A stretch of DNA of 7,582 nt, taken from contig JAFGJP010000102.1 of assembly GCA_016929035.1 (NCBI GenBank), positions 1 to 7,582 of the forward strand. Direction: 5' to 3'. Source of the stretch: Candidatus Auribacterota bacterium (lineage in GTDB: Bacteria > Auribacterota > JAFGBW01 > JAFGJP01). Each line of letters begins with the position of its first letter. Within the stretch, counting starts at the first letter, position 1. Both the position numbers and the translations under genes were made by a program. Below, piece after piece: positions 1 to 5,921 of this stretch. Below the pieces are notes generated by a model. It saw nothing but the letters and a program-made list of their open reading frames with translations, ran no database searches and was not told the origin of the DNA.

Positions 1-2091
1 ATTCTAATATTCTGCCTTTTTTTCTCTCTTTTTTTCGCCTCGTCTTTATCCGGCCAGAACGTTCTCGACATCAAGCAGCACATGGTCATAAAAGAGCTGG
101 GAGACGGTTCTGTCAAAGCTGATTTCAAGTGGAGCCCGGAAATGTATCAGGCCATTAAGGAAAGATTTCCTACGCCTGACCTCTTTATACAGAGATTTCT
201 CACTCCTGATAAATTCGAAGCAGAGCCAAGACATATTCATGCGTCCTATGATGATAACTTTTTCAAGATACAGGTGAAGATGGACATGCTTGGTGTTGCC
301 AAAAACAATGTCCGTCACTGGTCGGTCGAAATAGGGGATGCCGATGAGACCGTCAAGCTGATCGAAGTTTCCGGGAATCAAGCTGTTTTTGAATCAGTGG
401 AAAAAGACCCGGACCTCATCACGCGTACGGAAACAAAGCTCACGCTGCCTCCTTCGGCCTCAGATATTCAGTTTGACGAGCAGACGAAGATACTTCAGTA
501 TACGCTTCCTTTAAAAGAGTACACAGGAGACCATGTCAAGATCAAGTGCGTCATCCGAAGAAGAAGCAAGCTCATGACAGCTATTTATAAACTTTACGGA
601 AGCGATGCCTTCCCCTCTCTGTGGATAACAAAAGTCCTTTTTACCAATGAGGGAAACGTGCCTCTCAGAGATTTCCAGGTCAAGTTCAGCCTGGGAGAAT
701 ATTCTGACGGCTTCAGCGAATCCTCGGAGACGCCTCTTCTTCTTCCCGGGCAGAACATCGTTGAGATATATCGCCCGATCCTGAGCAGAAAATGTGCTGA
801 AATCTCTTCTTCCACGCCTGTCAAGCTGAGGATTCTCTATTCCTATAAGCTTCCTGACGGCGAAAAAAAGGAAAAGGAGCTCGTGAGACGCCTTGACCTT
901 CTCGGCTACAGGGATTTCGTTTTTTCCAGTCTGACAAAAGAGGAAATCCGGTCATTTGCCGATCAGTTTGACAATGCTGATTTCATAACAGCATGGGTCA
1001 CATCTGATGATCCGGTGGTGAATGAGTTCGGCGGCATGGCAAACGAACTGGCCCGGGGAGCAGGAGCTGCTGTTGACGATGAGCAGGCTGTTTTTGTCAG
1101 CGCAGCCATCTATGAACTGATGCGCTTCAATAAAATCACTTACCAAAGCCCGACAGGGCTTTTTAACGCGGAAAATATCCAGCACCTGAAATATCCGCGC
1201 AACACCCTTCGCGACAAATCGGGAACATGTATCGATCTCGCTATTGCCTTTGGAGCCTTTGCTGAAGCGCAGGGTCTCAACCCTGTCCTCATCTTAATAC
1301 CAGGCCACTGCTTTCCCGGGGTGATTTTGCCAAAAAGCGGCAACGTTCTTCCGGTTGAAATGACCCTTCTCGGCGGAGGGACAAGGGACTCTTCGCATCC
1401 CTTTGACAAAGCTGTCGAAGTCGGCACACAGGAGCTTGAAAACGCTGTAAAGAACGGCCAGATCATTTTCATCCATACCGGCACTTTAAAAAGGAAAGGC
1501 ATCAACCCGCCTGAACTACCAATACTTCCTGCTGACGCTTTACAGAAATGGGGTATCAGGCAGATGGAAGATTCACCTCAAGCGCCGCAGGGCCCTCAAC
1601 CACAAAAGCAGGCCAGCTGGGTCCGCTGGGCTCATCCGGCAAGGCATTATTCCCTTGAATGCCCTGATAATTTCTCCCTGACGCAGCCTGATGATCTCAC
1701 AACGAATTTCATATCTCCTGACAATACTTTTATGGCTCAGGTTCTCACAGTTCCAAAAAATTACCAGGGGAAAAACATTAATGAGGCGGAATTGGCCTAT
1801 CTCTTTGTCTCCATCAAAGGAGATATCTCTTTCGAAAGGACGACTATTTCCGAGCCGGAAAAAGTGAACATCTCCAGCATGCCGGGAATAAGGAGAGAAT
1901 ATACTATTGCCTTTAACGATGGGAGCACCATGTATGCTTTTTCGTTTTACCTTGACGCAGGCGACATCAACTTTCTTTTTGGAGGATGCTTCTCCAGCAA
2001 AGATTCCATAAACATCTACAAGGAGATTTTTATTCGTATGGGGAAATCTTTGAAGCCGTCTTACACGATTTACAATAGTGGTTCAAGGTAA
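1..2091 (+). CDS. Secreted transglutaminase-like protein, 5' end outside window
   Basis: The frame is open from base 1 to the TAA at 2089-2091 (696 codons). The first in-frame ATG (base 82) is not the likely start: the codons before it encode a hydrophobic stretch (residues 1-12, ILIFCLFFSLFF) followed by ASSLSG, which looks like the core and end of a signal peptide. The start therefore lies just before the window and the product is exported. Counting from base 1, the transglutaminase-like core has Cys410 (GTCIDLA), His436 (PGHCFPG) and Glu453 (LPVEMTLLGGG), in the order of a Cys-His-Asp/Glu triad. Residues about 177-300 look beta-rich and Ig-like. A Pro/Gln-rich linker (524-538) leads to a C-terminal domain (about 547-690) whose pattern (HYSLECPDNF, then PGIRREY, then a final helix) resembles PsbP/DcrB-type folds. 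The substrate is unknown; protease, amidase or non-catalytic roles are possible. The peptidase gene follows closely and may be co-transcribed. Confidence 0.8.
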   Translation: MLIFCLFFSLFFASSLSGQNVLDIKQHMVIKELGDGSVKADFKWSPEMYQAIKERFPTPDLFIQRFLTPDKFEAEPRHIHASYDDNFFKIQVKMDMLGVAKNNVRHWSVEIGDADETVKLIEVSGNQAVFESVEKDPDLITRTETKLTLPPSASDIQFDEQTKILQYTLPLKEYTGDHVKIKCVIRRRSKLMTAIYKLYGSDAFPSLWITKVLFTNEGNVPLRDFQVKFSLGEYSDGFSESSETPLLLPGQNIVEIYRPILSRKCAEISSSTPVKLRILYSYKLPDGEKKEKELVRRLDLLGYRDFVFSSLTKEEIRSFADQFDNADFITAWVTSDDPVVNEFGGMANELARGAGAAVDDEQAVFVSAAIYELMRFNKITYQSPTGLFNAENIQHLKYPRNTLRDKSGTCIDLAIAFGAFAEAQGLNPVLILIPGHCFPGVILPKSGNVLPVEMTLLGGGTRDSSHPFDKAVEVGTQELENAVKNGQIIFIHTGTLKRKGINPPELPILPADALQKWGIRQMEDSPQAPQGPQPQKQASWVRWAHPARHYSLECPDNFSLTQPDDLTTNFISPDNTFMAQVLTVPKNYQGKNINEAELAYLFVSIKGDISFERTTISEPEKVNISSMPGIRREYTIAFNDGSTMYAFSFYLDAGDINFLFGGCFSSKDSINIYKEIFIRMGKSLKPSYTIYNSGSR

Positions 2092-2167
2092 AAAGCACAA
2101 AAGGCAGTGTCCTCTCCGTTCAGCGCCAGGCAAAAAAAAGACAAAATCCTTGTCGGATAACAGTTTT

Positions 2168-3016
2168 ATGAAGTCTATTATAAATTTAAAAATCATTATT
2201 CCCGCCGGGCTTATACTGATCATCTGTTCAGCCTGCCATGTTCCTCTTTTTGCCGACGCCTATTGCCCTTCATCAGGAACTGAAAGGCATCTGAACATTC
2301 CGGGTATCAGGTGGAAAAAAGCTTCAAGCAAACATTTCAACTATGTTTATGTGAAGCGGAGCCACTGGATCAGGTATTCAAAAAAGGCAGAAAAATATTA
2401 TGAAAAAATAAAAAGCGATCTGGGCGCTACCGGCGATATAACGCATAAGTGCACAATCTATCTTATCCCCGACAAGACGACATGGAATCATTTTCTGGCT
2501 AAAACAGGAATGCGGCAGGGCACAGCAGGATTTTATACAGGAAAGGACATTTTCTTTCTCTGTCAGAAATCGGGCCTGCACAGAGATGAAGAGAAGACTT
2601 TTGCTCATGAGCTCTGTCATCTGATCTTCATGAACTTCTGGGAAAACCCTTACTGTCCCTTATGGCTTAACGAAGGCATCGCCTGCTATGAAAGCGGAGA
2701 GGTCCGACGATTTTCAAGGCACATGATGCAGGGAAAAACAAAATCTTTCCTATCTCTGAAGGAGCTGATTTCTCTGGATTCCTATCCTTCCCATCCTTTA
2801 AAAAACCAGCAGTTTTACAGGCAGTCAGAATGGCTTATCGCTTTTCTGTTAGAAAAGCATCCGCGTGCTCTTTTTCACAGGTTTCTTCAATTCCTCCAAA
2901 AAACCCCTGACGACTTTGAAAAAGCTTTGCTGTCCGTTTACGGAAAAATGTATCAAAGCCTTTCTGACTTTGAAACAAAATACCAGTCTTTTTGCATGAA
3001 ACAGTCAAAATATTGA
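2168..3016 (+). CDS. Exported HEXXH metallopeptidase, peptidase-MA-like (gluzincin)
   Basis: The product has 282 aa from the ATG at 2168. Zinc ligands are visible as HELCH (147-151), with a third-ligand candidate Glu169 in LWLNEGIACYES, the gluzincin spacing seen in peptidase-MA-like (DUF2268-type) families. Residues 1-31 form a signal peptide: a hydrophobic segment (IIIPAGLILII) ending in FADA before Tyr32. CSAC at 20-23 is a poor lipobox, so cleavage by signal peptidase I is more likely than lipidation. A GTG at 2078 would add 30 Lys-rich residues and overlap the previous stop, but it puts a charged stretch ahead of the signal peptide, so the ATG is preferred. Neither start has a good Shine-Dalgarno; GGATAA lies 7 nt before the ATG. 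Cysteines 150, 163 and 173 cluster around the active site. Substrate unknown. It follows the transglutaminase-like gene in the same direction. Confidence 0.8.
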   Translation: MKSIINLKIIIPAGLILIICSACHVPLFADAYCPSSGTERHLNIPGIRWKKASSKHFNYVYVKRSHWIRYSKKAEKYYEKIKSDLGATGDITHKCTIYLIPDKTTWNHFLAKTGMRQGTAGFYTGKDIFFLCQKSGLHRDEEKTFAHELCHLIFMNFWENPYCPLWLNEGIACYESGEVRRFSRHMMQGKTKSFLSLKELISLDSYPSHPLKNQQFYRQSEWLIAFLLEKHPRALFHRFLQFLQKTPDDFEKALLSVYGKMYQSLSDFETKYQSFCMKQSKY

Positions 3017-3035
3017 ATTCCTTTACCTGCTTTTT

Positions 3036-3044
3036 TGTTATAAT
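3036..3044 (+). promoter_or_regulatory. Extended -10 promoter candidate for mlaA
   Basis: The bases TGTTATAAT match the TGnTATAAT extended -10 exactly, 21 bases before the mlaA ATG. No good -35 stands at the usual distance (TTGAAT at 3013-3018 is 20 bp away), which is tolerable for an extended -10. Initiation would be near 3051, giving a leader of about 15 nt without a Shine-Dalgarno. This implies that mlaA can be expressed separately from the peptidase gene. Confidence 0.5.
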
Positions 3045-3065
3045 AAAAAATCGAATGCTAATAAC

Positions 3066-3827
3066 ATGATAAGAAAAAAGCATAAAACATTTTTATCTGT
3101 CTGTATTGTCCTACTGGCCGCTTTACAGTTTGTATACCCTTCTTCACTCTTTACGCAGGAAAAAAAAGACGTCAGAGAAGATGCTTTTGCCGATCCTTTT
3201 GAAGAGCCGTTTGAGGAAGATCCTTCTGATATAGCCGACCCTCTTGAACCTCTCAACAGATTGACGTTTTCACTTAACGACTCTTTTTATGTTTATCTTT
3301 TTAATCCTGTTTCAAAGGGGTACGGCAGGGCTGTGCCTGAGGGCCTTCGCCAAGGCATTAAAAACTTTTTTTCCAACCTGAGCTCGCCCGTAAGACTGGC
3401 TAACTGCCTGATGCAGAGAAAATTCAAAAAATCCGGCATCGAGTGCAAGCGTCTTTTTATCAATTCCACTCTCGGTGTCGGCGGTTTTTTTGACGTGGCC
3501 GATACAGACTGGGGATACTCTCTTCAGGACGAGGACTTCGGCAAAACCCTGGCACACTACGGGGTGGGAGACGGATGGTATATTGTCCTTCCATTTATAG
3601 GACCGAGAAACACCCGGGACACGGTCGGCCTTGCCGGAGACATCATGCTTCGGATGACCTATACAGAGGATCTTGGAAACCTCATGGAAATCAAAGCTCT
3701 GGAATACGTCAATGAAAACTCTTTTGAGGCGGAGCGATACGAAAGGCTGAAAGAAGGGCTTATTGACCCTTATGTCGGGTTCAGGAATGCTTATGTTCAG
3801 TACCGAAATAAAAAACTTCAGGAATAG
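3066..3827 (+). CDS. mlaA: MlaA-type outer-membrane phospholipid-removal protein
   Basis: The 253-aa product belongs to the MlaA (VacJ) family, whose members sit in the outer membrane and extract mislocalised phospholipids from the outer leaflet, passing them to MlaC. Recognisable blocks are DPLEPLNRLTF (58-68), NSTLGVGGFFDVAD (133-146) and FGKTLAHYGVGDGWYIVLPF (158-177), with a TRD element at 183-185. The C-terminal DPYVGFRNAYVQYRNK also fits. Residues 1-30 form a signal peptide, followed by an acidic stretch (38-58). E. coli MlaA is a lipoprotein; here the only early Cys (13) sits inside the hydrophobic core in LSVC, not a proper lipobox, so it is probably not lipidated. The start has no clear Shine-Dalgarno. 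It converges on mlaC with 12 bp between the stops, whereas related operons often place mlaA in line with the transporter genes. Confidence 0.95.
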   Translation: MIRKKHKTFLSVCIVLLAALQFVYPSSLFTQEKKDVREDAFADPFEEPFEEDPSDIADPLEPLNRLTFSLNDSFYVYLFNPVSKGYGRAVPEGLRQGIKNFFSNLSSPVRLANCLMQRKFKKSGIECKRLFINSTLGVGGFFDVADTDWGYSLQDEDFGKTLAHYGVGDGWYIVLPFIGPRNTRDTVGLAGDIMLRMTYTEDLGNLMEIKALEYVNENSFEAERYERLKEGLIDPYVGFRNAYVQYRNKKLQE

Positions 3828-3850
3828 ATCCGCGGTAATCTACTTTTTTT
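3825..3850 (+). terminator. Weak terminator candidate between convergent mlaA and mlaC
   Basis: TAGAT (3825-3829) and ATCTA (3838-3842) form a perfect 5-bp inverted repeat around an 8-nt loop, and on the plus strand seven T residues follow (3844-3850). The left arm begins with the mlaA stop codon and the right arm holds the complement of the mlaC stop. The stem is short and AT-rich, so this is a weak candidate; it may only reflect the two facing stop codons. Confidence 0.25.
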
Positions 3851-4439
3851 CTTCCTTAAGCTTGTTTTCAATCTTATCGAGGAATTCCTTGAACGAGGAC
3901 TTGCTCAGCATATCTTCAAACTGCGACCGATAGTTTTTAACAAGGCTTATGCCTTCTATGACAACATCATAGACAAGCCATGTTCCACCCTCATTGATCA
4001 TGCGGTAATAGACAGGGATGTCTTCTCCTTTTTCCTGCACGATCTTTGTCCTGACCTCAGCATATTGTCCTTTAAAGATTTCCTCCTCATAGATCACTTG
4101 CTGCTGAGAATATGATTCCAGCTTGCCAATATAATTGTCCTTCAAGAGTCTCGTAAAAAGAGACACGAACCTTTCCTGGTCTTCCCGTGTCTGGTCCTTC
4201 CACTTGCGCCCCAGAGACCTTTTGGCAATCTCCTCCCAGAAAAACCGGTCATTGGCTATAGAAAATATTTTTTCGCGCAGCGGCTGTCTGTTTTCTTCAT
4301 TCCTGTACTCTTCGCTGGCCAGGATATCCAGCATCTCGCCTATGCTGTTTTTTACGATAGCGAGAGGCGTTTCTGCTGACTGCGCCTGGAATGTTAAAAG
4401 CAGAATTATGCACAAAAATAAAACTGTTCTTATCCTCAT
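3840..4439 (-). CDS. mlaC: MlaC periplasmic phospholipid shuttle
   Basis: The 199-aa product belongs to the MlaC/Ttg2D (toluene tolerance) family of soluble periplasmic carriers that move phospholipid between MlaA and the MlaFED complex. The length is close to the family norm of about 200. Residues 1-22 are a classic signal peptide ending in AQSA before Glu23. Family features include FFWEEIAKRSLGRKW (67-81), the following helix DQERFVSLFTRLLKDNYIGKL, and YYRMINEGGTWLVYDVVIEGISLV, the conserved strand pair ending in the VYDV-x-x-EG-SL motif. GGAG lies 7 nt before the ATG, a good ribosome-binding site. It is the last gene of the minus-strand mla cluster, 124 bp after mlaD; that gap carries a long hairpin. 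Confidence 0.95.
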   Translation of the reverse strand: MRIRTVLFLCIILLLTFQAQSAETPLAIVKNSIGEMLDILASEEYRNEENRQPLREKIFSIANDRFFWEEIAKRSLGRKWKDQTREDQERFVSLFTRLLKDNYIGKLESYSQQQVIYEEEIFKGQYAEVRTKIVQEKGEDIPVYYRMINEGGTWLVYDVVIEGISLVKNYRSQFEDMLSKSSFKEFLDKIENKLKEEKK

Positions 4440-4473
4440 ATCATTTCTCCATTACAGATTTCTTTGTGCCTCC

Positions 4474-4514
4474 TTCGACTTCGCTCGAGATATAAATCGG
4501 TGAGTGAAATCGAA
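4474..4514. repeat. Imperfect palindrome (13-bp arms) in mlaD-mlaC spacer
   Basis: TTCGACTTCGCTC (4474-4486) and GAGTGAAATCGAA (4502-4514) are inverted copies with two differences in 13, separated by 15 bases. In the minus-strand (mRNA sense) transcript, 11 pairs are canonical, one is G-U and one is A-C. It is not followed by a T tract in the transcript, so it resembles a REP-like intergenic hairpin more than a terminator. It may shape mRNA stability or mlaC dosage (inference). Confidence 0.6.
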
Positions 4515-4563
4515 CCATCTGCGTCTTTGAGGTTAATGCTATCATATCTGCGTGAAGCGCTCC

Positions 4564-5007
4564 TTATTCCACTTTTCCAAAGATGAACTTCCCCAGGGCT
4601 TCCTCAAAATCAATCGGCGACTGCGTATCGATAATCTCTCCTTCCGCAGGAATAAAATCATCCGAAGCTCCCGGGCTGACCTCAAGAAACTTCTCTCCCA
4701 AAAGACCTTTTGTCTTTATGGAGGCGATAGAATCATCAGGGATCTTTATACCCTTTTTGATATGCAGGACAACAAGCGCCCTGTAGTCTTCAAGCTCAAT
4801 GTCTTTAATAATGCCGATGGGAACTCCGGCCACTTCCACATTTGCCCCTACTTTTAATCCGCCCACATTTTCAAAAAAGGCCTTTATTTCGTATCCTCCC
4901 TTTGTCTTCATCTCAAAGCGGGTGAGATTCACGGAAAGATAGACAAGAGCCAGAATTCCAAGAACTAAAAACAGTCCGACGATAAACTCGATTCTGAACT
5001 TTTTCAT
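4564..5007 (-). CDS. mlaD: MlaD, MCE-domain lipid-binding subunit
   Basis: The 147-aa product has one N-terminal membrane anchor (about 8-25) and one MCE domain in the periplasm. Matching motifs are GYEIKAFFENVGGLKVGANVEVAGVPIG (38-65) and IKTKGLLGEKFLEVSPG (97-113), the MCE core and the segment forming the pore loop. MlaD hexamers sit on MlaE and form the channel through which phospholipid passes to or from MlaC. It is shorter than E. coli MlaD (183 aa) and lacks that protein's long low-complexity tail, ending soon after LGKFIFGKVE. The ATG at 5007 is fixed by a strong AGGAGAGG site. It lies 10 bp after the mlaF stop, so the two genes are almost certainly translated from one mRNA. Confidence 0.96.
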   Translation of the reverse strand: MKKFRIEFIVGLFLVLGILALVYLSVNLTRFEMKTKGGYEIKAFFENVGGLKVGANVEVAGVPIGIIKDIELEDYRALVVLHIKKGIKIPDDSIASIKTKGLLGEKFLEVSPGASDDFIPAEGEIIDTQSPIDFEEALGKFIFGKVE

Positions 5008-5020
5008 TTTTCCTCTCCTA
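5008..5020 (-). promoter_or_regulatory. Strong mlaD ribosome-binding site fused to the mlaF stop
   Basis: On the minus strand the mlaF stop TAG (5020-5018) supplies the first bases of AGGAGAGG, followed by four A residues and the mlaD ATG. This arrangement favours translational coupling, so ribosomes finishing MlaF can start MlaD. Confidence 0.8.
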
Positions 5021-5779
5021 AAAGTAATCTTCTTTAATCGGTCCGTCCAGTCTCCCGTGGATGAACTGGCAGGCCACAGGATGTGTGCATTGCATGATAT
5101 TGTCCGGCGTTTCGATAACCGCGGCTTTCCCCTTGTATATCATGGCAACTCTTTGAACGATATCGAAAGCCTGAGGAATCTGATGTGTGATGAGAACGCC
5201 GGTAAACCTCAGTTTTCTGTGCAGCTGGCGGATGTGCTTCAGAATGGTCCTTGATATGATCGGGTCCAGGCCTGTTGTCGGTTCATCGAAAAGGATAATT
5301 TCCGGGTTCATGACAAGAGCCCGGGCAAGGCCGGCCCGTCGTATCATGCCGCCGCTCAGCTCACTCGGATATTTCCAGATGGCGTCTCCCAGTCCCACTT
5401 TTTCAAGCTCATTGACGACTCTTTCCCTGACCTCTGATTCCTTGAGGCGGAGAACTTCCCTAAGGGGCAGAGCCACATTATCGAAAAGCGTTCTTGAATC
5501 AAGAAGAGCGCCGTTTTGGAACACATAGCCGAATTTTCTTCTGATAACGGAAAGCTCCTTGTTATTCATATTGGTGATCTCCTGGCCGTTGATGAAGATC
5601 TGCCCCTGATCAGGCTTCATGAGCCCCACAAGGTGCTTGAGAAAAACACTTTTCCCGATCCCGCTCTGGCCGATAATGGCACAGAGCTGACCTTTTCTGA
5701 CAGAAAGCGTGAAACCGTTCAGGACTTTCTGGCCGTTAAAAGTTTTATGAAGATTGATTGCCCGAATGACCGGTTCCAT
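5018..5779 (-). CDS. mlaF: MlaF, ATPase of the Mla phospholipid transporter
   Basis: The 253-aa product is a complete ABC nucleotide-binding subunit. Walker A is GQSGIGKS (37-44), the Q-loop Gln is 88 (VFQNGALLDS), the signature is LSGGM (141-145), Walker B is IILFDE (161-166) followed by the D-loop GLD (170-172), and the switch His is 199 (ITHQ). The FQNGALLDS and LSGGMxRRxxLARAL patterns are characteristic of the MlaF/Ttg2A group rather than of sugar or amino-acid importers. It would drive lipid movement by the cytoplasmic face of MlaE. In E. coli the STAS protein MlaB binds MlaF and supports its activity; no mlaB is seen here. The ATG follows AAGGA at short spacing. It is separated from mlaE by 142 bp that contain a terminator-like hairpin. 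Confidence 0.97.
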   Translation of the reverse strand: MEPVIRAINLHKTFNGQKVLNGFTLSVRKGQLCAIIGQSGIGKSVFLKHLVGLMKPDQGQIFINGQEITNMNNKELSVIRRKFGYVFQNGALLDSRTLFDNVALPLREVLRLKESEVRERVVNELEKVGLGDAIWKYPSELSGGMIRRAGLARALVMNPEIILFDEPTTGLDPIISRTILKHIRQLHRKLRFTGVLITHQIPQAFDIVQRVAMIYKGKAAVIETPDNIMQCTHPVACQFIHGRLDGPIKEDYF

Positions 5780-5811
5780 GTTTCCTTTAGAAAAATAAAA
5801 TATTAAAAGTT

Positions 5812-5838
5812 AAAAATAAAAAACAGGCAGCAACCTGC
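5812..5838 (-). terminator. Terminator-like hairpin between mlaE and mlaF
   Basis: In the minus-strand transcript, CAGG (5837-5834) pairs with CCTG (5827-5824). Flanking and inner G-U pairs extend the stem to six pairs around a 4-nt loop, and the U-rich tract TTTTTTATTTTT (5823-5812) follows at once. The stem is short but the order stem-then-U-run is right only for the mla direction. It could act as a partial terminator lowering mlaFDC relative to mlaE. Confidence 0.4.
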
Positions 5839-5917
5839 GTTGATCTGCGTCCCATTTCTATAATAATCATGCTTTAGCGTTCCTTATTTTTGATTTTTCA
5901 TTTTTTATTTTTGATTT
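5812..5917. repeat. Direct and inverted AT-rich repeats in mlaE-mlaF spacer
   Basis: TTATTTTTGATTT occurs twice (5884-5896 and 5905-5917), a perfect 13-bp direct repeat with 21-bp offset. AAAAATAAAAAA (5812-5823) and TTTTTTATTTTT (5901-5912) are perfect 12-bp inverted copies 77 bp apart. The sequence is low in complexity, so part of the pairing could be chance. Confidence 0.5.
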
Positions 5918-5921
5918 ATTA

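Noticed and set aside
46..381. Open frame of 111 codons on the minus strand
   Set aside because: It is opposite the 5' part of the secreted protein, including its signal peptide, and has no supporting features.
1140..1505. Open frame of 121 codons on the minus strand
   Set aside because: It lies opposite the transglutaminase core, has no recognisable domain, and is explained by the codon pattern of the plus-strand gene.
2078..2167. GTG at 2078 as start of the metallopeptidase gene, overlapping the previous stop
   Set aside because: It would place about 30 basic residues before an evident signal peptide and has no Shine-Dalgarno; the ATG at 2168 gives a normal exported protein.
4135..4503. 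Open frame of 122 codons on the plus strand
   Set aside because: It runs antisense to mlaC, whose identity is secure, and its translation shows no family features.
4552..4857. Open frame of 101 codons on the plus strand
   Set aside because: It is antisense to mlaD and has no domain or ribosome-binding site.
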